A stretch of DNA of 64,000 nt from Polytrichum commune (taxonomy: Eukaryota; Streptophyta; Polytrichopsida; Polytrichales; Polytrichaceae), in contig OX485803.1 in assembly GCA_950295325.1 (NCBI GenBank), positions 45,089,554-45,153,553 on the forward strand, read 5' to 3'. A program made the position numbers and the translations under genes. How positions within the stretch are numbered: the stretch's first letter is position 1; every line of letters starts with the position of its first letter. The notes under the pieces are model-generated. The model ran no database searches and was not told the DNA's origin. It saw only the letters and a program-made list of their open reading frames with translations. This document shows, one piece after another, positions 33,053 to 46,456 of this stretch.

Positions 33053-34530
33053 AGGGAAACATGTGAACTCTTGAGAGAATGTTGGAGCAAACTTCCCAAA
33101 ATAACTTCTTTTTTTAGCAAAATAAGACACGTCTCTAGGGTATTTAGACAACCCAGTAGTCAAAAGGCGAGAGATTACAAAAAGGAGGAGTTAGATACCA
33201 GAGCTAGACTAGAAGTAGCCATGGCAATCCTACATGAAGATGTATACAATGTATATAAAAAAGATGTAGTAAACCAACTAAAACAAAGTCTAGAGGAAAT
33301 AGGAATTAGGAAAGCTAGAGGGGCCACCATTCAAGCAAGAGTAAAATGACAAAAAGTGGGGAATAAATGCTCAGCGGAGTTTTTCAAGTCCGTCAAGCAA
33401 AAAAATCAAAATGAAGTCATCGCATAACTCAAAGATAAACATGGGCGTAGTTTCACTAAAAGGGAGGACTTAGATAGGATATGCCATGACTTCTACAAGG
33501 AACTCTACCAACACAAAGAAATTTCGGAGGAGGCCCTTATGAAGGTTTTTGAGGGATTCCCAGAATTGATCACCCAAACGATGTATGATCCTCTCATGAG
33601 AGATATCACAGAGAAGGAATTGTCAATGGCTATAACCGACATCACAAAAAGGGAAAGCCCCTGGGCAAGATGAGATACCAGTGGAATTTTTTCAAAAGTT
33701 ATGATCAACAATAGGACAAGACTTCTACAAAATGAAACTTAGGGGCATAGAAGACGGGACATTACATGAAAAAATGACAAAAGGGCTTATCAACCTTATC
33801 CCCAAGAAAGGAGACACAAAAGACCTCAATTACTGGCAATCTATTACCTTACTAACATCATATAAGATCTTTGTTAAAACCTTACAACTAAGGCTTCAAC
33901 CCATACTTAGAGATATTATTAGCCCAAAGTAAACCACTCTTCTACCTTTTCGCTTCATACTAGATAACATTGTCTTGATACAAGAATCTCTGCATTTGGC
34001 AAAGTTCTCTAGACAACCCATAATATTCTTGAAGTTGGATTTCTCGAAAACATATGATAAAGTCTCATAATGTTTTCTTTTACATGCTATGAAGAGGATA
34101 AACATTGGCCCAAAATTTACTAAATGGGTTACACTCTTCTTTAGTAATGCATCCGTAGCCGTTAACCTTAACGGCACACCGGGAGAAAGCTTTAAAATAG
34201 AGAGAGAAATTAAACATGGGTGCCCCTTGGCACCATATCTATTCCTTATTGTTAGGGAAGCCCTCACACACATGGTTACGAAAACAATCACTGAAGATAG
34301 ATTAAGGGGAATAACACTCCCAGAGGAAAAAAACAACAGAGCATTTCACAATACGCGGATGAATCCTCATTTATGGTTAGAGGGAAAAAAACGCTACGTT
34401 AATGAACTGGTACAGATACTAAGGATTTTTAATGATGCATCAGATTTAAAAATCAATTGGAAAAAATCATGCACCTACTGGTTTGATAAGTACACCCACA
34501 AACCATAATGGTTAGCAAGATACAACTAGC
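33053..34530 (+). pseudogene. LINE reverse transcriptase, broken
   Basis: Pieces in different frames carry LINE RT motifs: LINLIPKKGD, the palm word FLKLDFSK at about 34026, IKHGCPLAPYLF at about 34212 and the catalytic box at about 34357, which reads YADE, not YADD. Several stops and indels separate the pieces (for example around 33410, 33930 and 34070). It is not active in this copy. Confidence 0.85.
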
Positions 34531-35676
34531 AATGGACGGAAGAAGGGGACCTCTCCAAACTACTTGGCACTCCCTTTGGACTTAATCTAAACACAGCAGA
34601 TGTAGATAGCTTTCTCTTCAATAAAATACCTAAAAAGCTTAAATATTGGAGCACCATGAAACTCACTCTTGTAGGGAGAGTTGTCATATACAACCAAGTT
34701 CTGCTTTTCACATTATGGTTCTTCATAACGGTATGGAGAGGCTAAAAAAAATTCTTAGAAATATTAGAAGGGCCATCCACTATTATTTATGGTCCGGGAA
34801 ATATCAACATACCCACATTAGGGTAAGCTGGAGAAAATGTTGCATGAAGAAGAAAGAAGGCAGACTTGGTCTAGTGGATCTGGAAGCTGCCAAGACTAGC
34901 CTAATGTGCAAATGGATTGTCAGGGCAATAGATCCAAGAGAATCTAACTTCCAACTTATGCTAAGACATAGGCTAGCAAGGTTCAATCCCCAAAGAGGAA
35001 GAAGCTGGGGGGGTTAACCTTGATTGGTTTACTAGCAAACAACACATAGGTTTTACAGGATCAAGAATTTGGGATCACATTAGCAAAGCATGGAAGGTCA
35101 TGGTCAAAAGGGTCTACCAAGTCCCACCATGCACACAGATGGAACTATTACACTCTAACATCTGGTGGTCGGACGGAGTGGACCTCCTTAACAAGGGTTT
35201 CACCTACCCCAAAGGCCTCTATTTTTATTGCCAAGGCATCCGGCAAATTGAGGACATCTAGGATAGTATACAACAAGAGTTTCTCTCATGGGAAAGAGCG
35301 CAAGAGAAATTTAGGCTCACAAACTCGGAATCTGGGGATTGGGAGGAATTGATTGATAAGATCTCTGAACAATGGCACTAACTCTTGGAAATTGATGAAG
35401 ACACGGCCTCTGCCGGACAATGGCTCGCATACTACATCGTGGGTGAAGAGGATCCAACCTTTGTGTTCCGATGTGATACGGGCTTCACCCCCAAATGCTT
35501 GCAATGGCACAATCTTACTTTGCCTCTACCGGTGCAATATTTCATGGTGGGTATACACTCACGTTGTCTTAGGGTGTGGGAATGCTTTCTTGGGGAGATT
35601 GAGGGATTCTTCCATACAGTGAAAATCATCCACACCAACAGGGGGGCCCAAAAGAGAAGGGAAAAGAGAGAAAATA

Positions 35677-36333
35677 ATGTTATTCTATGGTAACTTGACA
35701 TCCCTTGGGTGGGACCCGGATCGGTGCAGATGGATGGATGGAGGGCGGTTCTTTGACTACACTACCAAAGATGGCCGGGACTCTATTAGCAAAAGGAATC
35801 CGGGAACCACTCGGATAACAAAGAAATGGCAAGGTTCCCTTCCAAGTAACTATAGGTTTTATTGGTCGCAAGTGTGGGATCCACTCCGGTCAAGGAAAGA
35901 ACCCGCGTTCATTTGGTCAATTTGGCACAAAGTTGTAGCTGTTAATGAGTGGAGGGCCCAGATCGCACCACCGTCTATATCCAAACAATGTGTCTTTTGC
36001 CTCCCTAACACAAGCAAATCGGTCAAACACAAATTTTGGGATTGCATTCAAGCAAGAAGGGCATGCAGATGGGCCACATTTATTATGCATGCACTTTGTG
36101 GGGTTAGATTTAACCATTATGATAGCTTCAATTGGAAGCAAGCCTTATTTGGGAAAAAACTTCCGACGAAATTTACTAATATGATTAAAGTGTGGCACCT
36201 CCTTAGGGGCATTACTCTTTGGAACATTTGGATCAGACGGAACCACAAGGTTTTCGATCAAACGCAATGGCATGAATCTAGACTCAAGCACCAAATTTGG
36301 GACGAACTCATCATCTACGCCAAGCCAACATGA
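35677..36333 (+). pseudogene. LINE C-terminal zinc-binding region (zf-RVT)
   Basis: This 218-residue frame has the pattern FIWSIWH, then CVFC, then VKHKFWDC, which matches the zinc-binding domain found downstream of plant LINE reverse transcriptases. The frame is open to 36333. The homologous segment in the truncated copy is at about 29010-29290. Confidence 0.8.
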
Positions 36334-37608
36334 AAGTGTTGGCACAAATTAAGATTAGTAGTTTTTCAGCGGTTGTCATGTTCCAAGGGTTTGACAAAAC
36401 TTGGGGAGCGAGGAGTGTCCTTTGTAGACGACACAACCTCCATGTGGAATGGAACTGGAAAAGAAAGCTTAGATAGGTTGGTACGCCCACCATGGGGGCA
36501 ATTTAGGTGGCTTGGGGGTTATCCTTGGTTGGTGGGGTGAGGGTGGTCCTTGGCTTGGTGGGTCTAGTGGCTTGTCCTTCGTTGTGATCGGTCCTTGACT
36601 CTCTTTACGTGGCGGTGTTTTCGTGCCTGAGGGGTCCCACCTCCCCTCGGTGAGGGCGCGTTTTTCTTTTGTGGTACGTATTCATTTTGGCATTGGCCGG
36701 ATTGGCCTTCTGTCTCAAAAAAAAATATAACTACAAAGTATGGATTCCTCAACCCCTAAGCGTCTAAGAGGCCTCTCCATGCATAGATGTGTGGATTTGA
36801 AAATAAACTATTAATAGAGAATATGCTCAGCACTTGTTCTGTGGGTTTCAAGTGTGCTGACCATAGATAGGGTCACTTTTGACACAATTAGCTAAAGTTG
36901 GAATTACGTGGCTCATATACATGTTTTGGTGCATGGAGAGGCATGGCCTCCTTGACACTTAAGGGTCGAGGGTTAATTCAAAAATATGGAAGCTGACTAC
37001 TCTTGCAAAAACTAAGTTGATAGAAAGTATATACCTCTCCATATTTGCCAACCATCCAAACCTTCCAGACACAAGCACACAAGGCAATGAGCTGTTTCGC
37101 TTCGAAACTTGGACCTTGGCAACCTTGTTTCATCCAGTCACATAAAAGAGTATATTCCTTTTCAACCTCTTTCTCCTTCTCCTCATCTACATCACCTGAC
37201 AATCAGAAAAAATAATTCTATCGTGAGACAATGTATTTATTGTGACAATATTCTGGATTTATTGGTTGACAATGTACATGAGGACTTCAAAATGGCAATC
37301 ACTGGCTAACAAACACAAATCACATTTGGTTGGTTGAACTGACGATGGTGTGTTTGCATGAAAAAATGAACTCTTTACCCAAGTCTAAATCTTCCTTGCT
37401 GATATCCACAAAGTTTTTGTCCTTGTATGACTGAAGGTTTGTGATTGCCACTTCGTCAATTGGCTCCACTAGAAACAAAACTTGCACAATTCCCCCAATT
37501 ATGAAGGTTTCTAAACTTTCAACCCCTTGTAAAGTCATCCTCTAACTCAACATGACTTTTTGTTCGGAGTTGCTTGTTTTGCATACAACACCTTCCATAT
37601 TCAATAAG

Positions 37609-37790
37609 TTTGCAGTGCACTTTTGAAAATAGTATGGAGGTGTGAACAAAAAGAATTCTTACATTGGTTCATTGAGGGTCAAACTTGATTTTAGTATGCC
37701 AAGAGGTGCTAAAATAAGTTTGCCCCTCAATGAACCAAAATAGGTTGCTCTTCATTCAAATTCAAACACCAACTCCAAGCATGAACCACG
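37609..37790. repeat. Palindromic MITE, copy 1
   Basis: The core 37664-37738 is a near-perfect palindrome whose arms read TTGGTTCATTGAGGG and CCCTCAATGAACCAA-like, joined by a loop centred on about 37700. The outer arms (about 55 bp each) are also related. Copies with the same ends are at about 39324-39500 and, as a half, at about 46389-46456. It sits in an intron of the HSP90C pseudogene. Confidence 0.65.
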
Positions 37791-39323
37791 AGTGGAAAGA
37801 AATTATTTATATTGTACGCAAATCAAACAATGGAGAATCGCAGAGGACAACCTCCCAATGAACAGTCCTATTGGATTAAGAAATAACTCCATTAGAAAAT
37901 CAGATTTTCCCTATCTCAACAACAAATCTCATGGCCACCATGCTACTCACGAATGATACAAAAAGAATCATGTATCTACCACTGCACCCTAACAAGTAAT
38001 GAATAACAAACTTGTAAGTTGTCAACTACATGGCCTTCAAGTGAGAAGTACCTCATAATCTCTCTTCAACAGTTATTCCAAGAAAGGTGCACTCTTGGCA
38101 CTTTTAATGGTGTCAGCAGCCAGGTAGTAATGGCCTTTTGATCTGCTTTCATGGGATCCACATACTGGTCAAGGCTTATTAATTCCTCCTCTTTCTTGCT
38201 TGAGTTGAATCTCAAAAGAGACGCAATGCTTTTGTGGTTGCCGGTATCTTCAATGCAACCAAGCTTGATATTTTTGCCAAAAATTGTCCAAAACTGCTTG
38301 TAATCTTGTATAACAAGCAACCATATTCGTTTATGCTAACAAGCAACCATGATAATATAGAAGATATGACATTGCCCAGAGACTTGCATAGTAGAAACAC
38401 CTTTTCACTAGCACTTGAATATCTTAAAGGCTCAACTTGCACTTTTTTGTAGATTTTCATGCTTAAATTTTAAATAGCCACCTTTTGGCCAAAGTCCAAC
38501 CCCCTCCCCTCTTCATTTAACCAAAATTGGATGTTTAGTACCACTTGAATGCTTCTTAACCATTATGAATCATGAATGGGGAAAAATCTCCCTCTATATC
38601 ATGGGTTTTGAGACTCTTCAAGGATAATTTTAACAATTTTCTCCAATATACCTCTTTATTCTCTCGGTTGGCAATGTCTTCAATCATGTCAAAAGTCTTC
38701 CTTACAAGCCTTTTCTTCATGATGCGAACCTACACCACAAAACAACAGTTTACAGCACACATTTGTAAAAAAATACTTGGAAATGGAAAGCTTTCTTCCA
38801 AAGAGACCTAAAATCCAACCAAAATTAACTTTCATGAACTACATCCTATACCCATCAATAATGCCAAGTGTATTGACTTACAATTCGACTCCCTTGTAGG
38901 ATCTCCCGAGAGACATTCAATGGTAGATCATTGGAGTCCACCACACCCTTTACAAAGCCTAAATAGCATGGAAACTACAAAATAGACACAGTTAGTTAGA
39001 TTTGAGGACCAAGCCACTAACATATATTCAGGTGACTACCCATTAACCATAACAATTTTTAGGAATTATAGTAACTCCTGTTGGAACAATCTTGAAGAAT
39101 CCTTCTCGCACACACTGCTTTTGAAGTTAACTATCAAGCATACTATTTAAAGACACCTTCACATATACAGTAGTGAGGGCTGAATCCTCAACAATGAAGA
39201 GAACCACCACCCTGGCTTTCAAGAGACTAAGGAGTTATAACTCAACCGGGGCGTTTAGTTGGGAGTTGGTACCCTAAGCTTTCATGTTGGTTGTTTGCAT
39301 ACGATATCAATACTTTTTTTCTA

Positions 39324-39500
39324 CTTACAGTGCATGCTTGGAAGTAGTGTTTAAGTTTGAATGACGAGCAACCTATTTTGGTTCATTGACCAATAGACTC
39401 ATCCTAGCACTTCTTGGGATGCTAAATTTAATTTGACACTCAATGAACCAATAGAGAATGTTCTACATCCAAACTTCCACACTACCTTTGAGCGCACACC
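39324..39500. repeat. Palindromic MITE, copy 2
   Basis: The core 39378-39451 has arms TTGGTTCATTGA and TCAATGAACCAA. Outer arms pair too (GTGCATGCTTGGAAGTAGTG at about 39338 against the reverse complement of about 39470-39500). Same family as 37609-37790. Confidence 0.65.
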
Positions 39501-42500
39501 AAAAACTTACCGAACATGCAAGGCTTTACATGCAAAACTCCTAACCAAAAGTCCCTTGAGTTGAGGGACAACTCTTTTGCAGCAAAAAAAAAGAGATAAT
39601 TCTGCCAGCTTACCAGCTCTCCATCAAACTTGTTGGAAATGAAAACCCTCTTCACATACAAACGAATATTTTTTGTTTTGTCACTCATCATGTCTTCAGT
39701 GTTGAAGGGTGCCATGCCTGGGATAAAAGAAGACTCTTGAACTCAATTTCTCCCTACACATCAAACAAGATACACCGTCAAAAAACGCACAGATGCAAAT
39801 ACCCAAAAGCACACACTAAATCCAGATCAATTACTTGAGCAATTCTTTGAAGTCAACAAATCGTAAATAAATACAATCTCCACAACTTATCTAACACTCA
39901 CCTCAGTGGTAAAGTGCACATAAGTCTGAGCGTCAATAAATTCCTTGAAAGTACTCTTGTAGAAGGTGTCATAGTCCTCCTTTCCAACTTCTTTTGGATT
40001 TCGCAACTGGACCACAAAACAGAGAGAATTAAAAGAACAGCAAGCCAATTTCTTTCCATTTATGTACTTCCTAAAGTGTAGACTATGGAAGACACTTTTT
40101 ACCATGCAAAAGAAATCGTCAAACATCTACTAGGAGCTAGAAAATTCAGCTTGAACAAGCATCTTCAGAATTCTTCACTTGCCCACCAAATAAAAATTAT
40201 TTTAAAAAAAAAAAAAACTTGTATCAACCACATGCCACTCACCCAGATAGGCTTGGTTTCATTGACAAGCTCCCAATCCCAGTACTTTTCAGTTACTGTC
40301 TTCTTCTTTGCCTGCAACAACTGATAATATTATTATATCTGCAAAGTGTTATTCATCAAAAACTGCTTGACCCTAATTTCATGAAATTGTGGACTTTATA
40401 TCATCTGTGTCAAATAGTCAACCCTAGTGTGCTATTGGGGGATGAAATTTCACTGGAGTTTTAGCATACAAAACACACCTCCTTTTTCTCCTCTTCATTT
40501 TCCTTATCCCCAGCTTCTGTCACTTCGTCGTCCACCTACCAATCACAATCACAACCACAGGTTGTCAAGAAACCGTGTCAAAAGGAACTCAAAGAAAACC
40601 ATTCTTTACCGAGATGGTCATCATATGTACTAGTCCAAATATATTTGAGCTTAAAATGGTCAAAACCTAATAATACAAAAAAAACCACACATGCCAAGCC
40701 ATACCTCTTTCTCACGGGTTTTCTCCTGCCATGTATAGATGGGAAAAGAAATAAATTGAGAATAATTGTTCACCAGATTCTCAATTCGGATGGCATTAGC
40801 ATACTCGAATTTCTCATCTTCCTGCATGTCCACACCCATTAGTTTGGTACCACACCCATTAGTTTGAAAATTCTCAAAGAGTACCTTGAGATGGAGGGTG
40901 ATTACTGTCCCCCTAGGAATGAGTTTTTCAGGATCCTTTTCTTCTGCAATTGTGTACGAGCTAGTATCAGCCTCTCCTTCCCATACATAATTTTGTCAGA
41001 CTTGGCGCTCTTAGTTGACACAGTCACCTGCATAGAGAGGAAAAAAGGTAGAAAACAAAACACTTCTCTTAGATTTACATTGTTGCCCATCAGAAACCTA
41101 ATCAGGGACATACTATTATATATACAACCATTGACATGGACCTGCCCATCATTTACACTTTAAGGCCACTTTACACTATGACTAAGAGCCGTCTTCATTA
41201 AATTGTGAATGCCCTTGAAACTCATCCAAAAGCCACACCATGGACAAGTTAAATAGTCTTCTGTATGGTCATGAGCCTTCCCGCGTAGTTTACAGACAGA
41301 GCAATTGGGCTCTCAACCAAATGCTATTTCAATACCATCCTATACAAGTCGATCCTTCCATAACAAGTTATAGTAAATCAATGATTATGATGAGATTTTG
41401 GAGTGTCATGGTCTTGCACTTTGCACTAGACCCACTTCTTTAAGGTGGGCTTGACGCAAAATCAGGTAGACCACAAACATTATCCATTTCATGCCATGTA
41501 GGTATCCAAGTAGTTTTTTTCCATCCAATCGAAATCCCTTGCTCCCTTAGGCCCTCAAGCTCTACTGTAAAGTAAAGTGGACCAATCTCAGCCTATTCAG
41601 TCAATGAAGGGTTTTAAATTTCGATGGTCCCCGGCCCTCAAGCTCTAGTGTAAAGTGCCCCTAAGTCTCATGAGAATTTCAAAGGTTTCTTCTACCCTAA
41701 CACTTCCAAAAACTGTTCCCACCCAACCACAAAACCGTTCCAAAGAAAATATCAGGAGAAACCACCCTTATACCTAATTAGCAACCAGGAAAGCTGAGTA
41801 GAAACCCACACCAAATTGCTCAATCAGGTTGTTATCCGAATTGTTTGCTTGCTTGTTTACCTGCAGAGGATTGATTTAGCCTTGCCCCAAAAGGTACCCC
41901 TAAAATAACATATTTATGCAAAGGATGTAATCACACTGCAAGCCACAATGATTAAGTGGTTACCTTCAAAACCTTCAAGAATTTAGCAGTTCCACTTTGA
42001 GCTATAGTACCCAAACTCTCTACCAACTCATTGCGAGTCATACCAATTCCAGTATCACTACAACAAACAGATGAATCCACGGCTCATAAGGCAAGACAAA
42101 CTTATGGTGAATTATGACAACATATCTCCAAATATTCCAGGTGACAGCATTCATAATACACAAGTAAAAGCACCAGAACAAGCTTGCTTCATCATACTGC
42201 ACAAACTATTTTTCCTAAATCACTATGCAAGTAACAAAATGCACTCACATGAGGGTGATGGTCCCAGCTTCCTTGTCTGCCTTGATGCGAATTTCAATAT
42301 TTTGATTGGGCTCCATCAAACTTGGGTCTGTGACACTGAGGAACCGTAATTTGTCGAGCGAATCACTAGCATTACTGCAATGTAAATACACGTGTTAGGA
42401 TTGAAATGGCCCTCTCTCGTGCACATGGAGTATTCTTCCCAATGGCATACCCAATTTGAGCCATTTCTAACAACTCAAGGCACAAAATGAACCTTAGTGA

Positions 42501-42767
42501 ACTTGAGAATGCTACACAATAAGAAAAAATTGCACCCTTATCCTTCAAAAACCTTTCAGGATGGGAACAACAACATTTTCTAGAAGTTAAGAAGTTATCA
42601 CTTGCAATTCTTTTCAAGGAAAAGTAGAAAGGACTGAAATTTGACCTGACAAGCTCCCGAAGAAACACCTCTTTATGACTATACAAACTGTGTACGATGA
42701 GATCCATCAGCCGGCTGACCTGCAAGTGCAAGACAACAACAGTCAGATCCCAAAAGCAAAGCAAGGT

Positions 42768-42852
42768 CCAACACCAATAATCACGAGTCAGGCACAGAAA
42801 GACTACCTAATGAACTCCAAGTAGTACGAAGTTATTGGGGGGGGGGGGGGGG
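42768..42852. repeat. Copy of an imperfect intronic repeat, ending in a 16-G run
   Basis: The text 'aaggtccaacaccaataa...gaactcc...gaagttatt' returns in altered form at about 46893-46975 and 47020-47095, on the other side of the copia insertion. This was probably one imperfect tandem array of about 110-bp units in the original intron. A run of 16 G follows at 42837-42852. Confidence 0.5.
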
Positions 42853-45084
42853 AAATGAAATTCGAGAAAAGTTTTACTTTTGATTTTTTTCAAATAAATA
42901 CAATATATTTTTGATTTATGTGCTACAATTTTTGAAAACCTTCAGCCTCAACAAAACAGCCAGAACTTTGGCTCTTGAAATTTGGTAGACCTTTCACCCC
43001 TAGCCACAAGTCATTCCCATATTTTGCCACATATATGGGTTTGGTCCTCCAAGGCCTATTAGAGCTCTCGTCGAGCCACTCATGGCTAGATCTGTTAAGA
43101 CAAGATGAATGTCATCCATTCACTTTCCGATTCCATCCATAGCTTAGTAAGCATACCTACCCAACTGGTCCTTAATAACCAGTTAAGTCACAATAAGTAG
43201 ATAGCGATAAGGTAGATGGATGATAACTCTAGTCACACTATAAACCTTAACCCGAGTTAACCAAATGTCTTTACCCCTATATAATCTTAATGGAATAGAG
43301 CTCCGACTAATTCTTTGAAGCTCATACTTTGTGTTTTTGCTTGTCTCTCAACATGTTATCAACACCGTTAGCTCTTCCGCCATAGTTCTTCCACCATACT
43401 TTTTTTGTAGCTTTTGCTCTTGCTCTTCTTCGCCCTTTTTCTGTTCTTTTCTCCTCCTACAATATCTCTCCGCTAACCATAGCAGTTCACGAGCGTAGAG
43501 AACAACCTTAGGATTTTGAATTAGCAACAAATTTGCAAAACTTAGAGATAGATGTGAAAAGCAATCTTAAAGACGGTAGTTATGCTGCCCAATTTTTTCC
43601 AGAATTTTTGTCTCTAGAGGGGTTATGCTATCCAATTTTCTTTAGGATTCCTGCCTATAGGAGAGTTATGTTGCCCAATTTTCTTCAGAATTTTTGTCCA
43701 TAGAAAGGTTATGCTGTCTAAATTTCTAGTCTAGCCTTTATATTTTTCAAATCTTCTTTCAGATTGCACTCTATCTTACCGAAATGCTGCCGAAATTCTC
43801 CTAGAAATTTGTTCTAATTTTCTGCCTTCACTCCTGTACTACTTCTGGTCATAACATATCTTACTATTATGCTGCCAAAATTTTCTCAAAAAACTTTTAA
43901 CTAATTTTTGTGTGTGCATGTGTTTCTGATTTGTACTACTCTAACTCTTTATATATATATCAACTCTTATACTACCATAGTTTACTAGCAGGTTCGGCAA
44001 CTTGCTGCCTAATATTTAATTAAAGTTCAGAAAGTAGGTTCGGCACCTAAAAATAGTATATTCATATTTTCGGCAATTTTCTCTTTTTATTTTTAAAAAT
44101 TTGGCTTAAATTCATTTTTTATTTAAGCTTATATCTTGTACATCTCTCTTGCATTGAATGACAAGTAAGATGTGAGTGAAGAGTTGAGAATGATCTGTGC
44201 TTTATGCAAGTAGAGTGGAGTTGTGTTCAACAATGCATATGGGATATGTAAACTTTGAGGTGAAGCACCTAGTTAGACTTCATTTTTATAACACGCATAA
44301 CTTTTGCATAGAGTTTTCAAATGACATAAAATTTGTTGGAGGTGAAAGATTACTTGATTTCTAAACTTTTCTTAGACCAACACAATTAAAAAAAATTGAT
44401 CTTCTATGCACAAATGAGCTCCGAAAAACTGTTATGAACGCATTTTAATTTTTTGATCTTTACACGGCTGCAATGTTTTGTCCATATCTTTTGCATAAAG
44501 ACTTATTTTGACACAAAACTTGTTGGAGGTGGAATAAGGATTGATTTCTCAACTTTTGTTAGTTGGACAAAATTCTATAAAACTTCATCTTCTATGCTCA
44601 ATTGGACTCCAAAAATTTGTGTACAACACATTTGAAAAGCCTCACCTAGAGTCTTGCTACTTCTTAACCCATATTCTATGTGGACTAATGTAAGTGAGCT
44701 TGATTACAAAAGGAGCACCTTCTCTCCTTCAAAATTTACATATGCTTCCACTGTAAGTAAAACTCTAGTGAGAAGTAAAAATATCTTACTTTTTGGCAAT
44801 TTTGAAAAATAATTAATTTTATATTCGGCAAAAAATGCCAATAATATTACAAAATTTTAGGCATCTCTTTTTAGAATTATTTTGTGCCGAACCTGCTATT
44901 AAGCTACGGTAATCCCCTTTTTTTGGCCTAAACCAAGTTTGTCTTGTTTTATTAACCTTCTCAACATACATTAAGATTTTGCTTCATTCAACTCGGAGCT
45001 CCATCGGATCACGGCACAACTGCGACTGTGTAGCCAAACAGTCACGGATACGGCTCTCATAAGGAAAGACACACAAAATCATTT

Positions 45085-45990
45085 ATGTTTGCGAGAGTTT
45101 GTAGTTTGGCACCCAAACCACACCCGAAGCTGTTTAATCCAAGCAGGGAGTCCCACATCTCCGACGCACCATGCTGGAAGCCAAAGGGAAATTGGAAGCC
45201 CAAGCACACATGGATTAGATCTTCCAAACCCCAAAGGTACGCGAATCAGACCAGAACCGACCAGTCCTCTCAGTCGTCGAGAAAAATAGAGAAGGAAACT
45301 TGTCATAAATGCGACAGAAAAGGTCACTATGCTAAGGAATGTCATGCTTCTAGTTATGTCATTGCAATGTACAAAGAGCTGCAATCACTAAGGGAAGGAA
45401 AGAGGGAAATTCACACCCTCGATGCTCCTTCTCCCACACTCAGCAAGTTAGATCCCGAAATCTACATGGTTCAGAGTAGCGCGCCTGCCAACAAAGCTAA
45501 AATTGCTCTGCTTGACAGCGCCTCCACTCATACCGTTTTGCAAAACCATACACACTTTGAGTTCAAAACTCGAAATGAACCGTGGCAAACTTGTGACCTA
45601 GTCACAATTGCAAGCAAACGAAACTTCAAGTTTCGTGAGGGCCGGACAATTGTGATTCTGCCCGGGGGAACCCCTCTCGTCTGCGAAAGGGCCATGTATG
45701 CCCCGGCCGCCCCTCGGAGTCCGATCAGCTACCATGACCTACGGGCTAATGACATCCACGTTTCCACTACGGTGGAAAACGAGAAGAGGTCCTCGAGCTT
45801 AGGCGAGGGCCACAGCGCCTCGCCACCGCACACACAGTAGCCAACGGCCTATATGAATTTTGCATCATGCAAGCTAACCCCCCTTGCAAAGGTGAGGAAG
45901 AGGTCGGTGAACACCAACACGAGTGTCACCCACGCCTACCCCTGGGGGGTGTCCAGGCTTTTTTTCTAGCCAACATGTGGCATCGCTAGT
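45085..45990 (+). pseudogene. Copia Gag C-terminus, protease and GAG-pre-integrase remnant
   Basis: The frame 45085-45840 (251 residues) has a canonical zinc knuckle CHKCDRKGHYAKEC, then the protease active-site word LLDSASTHTVL (Asp-Ser-Ala in place of Asp-Ser-Gly), then the segment with LPGGTPLVCERAMYAP and ISYHDLRAND, typical of the region before copia integrase. After the stop at 45838 the text NGLYEF and MWH...LGHP can still be read. The integrase core is gone. Confidence 0.8.
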
Positions 45991-46039
45991 TGGGGCACCC
46001 CATGACGACCATGAAGCGAAAAATGATTCTCATCTTGAC

Positions 46040-46318
46040 TAGTCACGACCATATTTGAAAACAGCGCGACCTGCATCGAGCAAGTTTCATCCAGATTCAT
46101 CAAAGCCGACCGTATCAAACACATCAGTCCTCACCTCTTCGGCTATATTCAAGACCTCACGGAGACCAAGCAGATCGAGGTCAAGAGGATTGCATCAGTA
46201 GACAACACCACCGACATCCTCACCCAAACACTACCAGCCCCTCAACACCGCAAGCTCATCATTGCGGCTTGTACGAGGACCCTCACTAAACTAGATGAAT
46301 TAGATGGCGAACAATAGA
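46040..46318 (+). pseudogene. Copia RNase H C-terminal remnant
   Basis: Readable as RADRIKHIS-type, FGYIQDL, then SVDNTTDILTQTLPAPQHRKLI and a stop at 46316-46318. These are the last motifs of copia RNase H. The catalytic part upstream is deleted. Confidence 0.75.
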
Positions 46319-46388
46319 GTTATCCTTTAATTCAAATGAGTTTGATAGGGAGTTTCTTACAAAACCTTCCATGTTTGGCAAGCTTGAG

Positions 46389-46456
46389 GTGCATGCGTCG
46401 GAGGTTGTGTGGAGGTTTGAACCAATAACATTCTATATCGGTTCATTGAGGGTCAA
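46389..46456. repeat. Half copy of the palindromic MITE within the copia right LTR region
   Basis: It begins GGTGCATGCG, continues through GGTTTGAACC and ends GGTTCATTGAGGGTCAAAC, one arm of the MITE seen at 37609 and 39324. It replaces the 5' part of the copia right LTR, where the left LTR has unrelated sequence. Confidence 0.5.

Larger units (their letters stand above)
31720..36725 (+). mobile_element. L1-like LINE, near full length, inserted in a pseudogene intron
   Basis: The 17-bp word TATAACTACAAAGTATG flanks it exactly at 31703-31719 and 36726-36742, and it ends in a short A tail. The order is a GC-rich 5' end, a short frame (31824-32285), an AP endonuclease, a reverse transcriptase, a zinc-binding C-terminus and a 3' UTR shared with the copy at 28874-29915. 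Frames are broken by stops and indels. It lies between the exons ending at 37035 and starting at 31577 of the HSP90C pseudogene. Confidence 0.92.
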
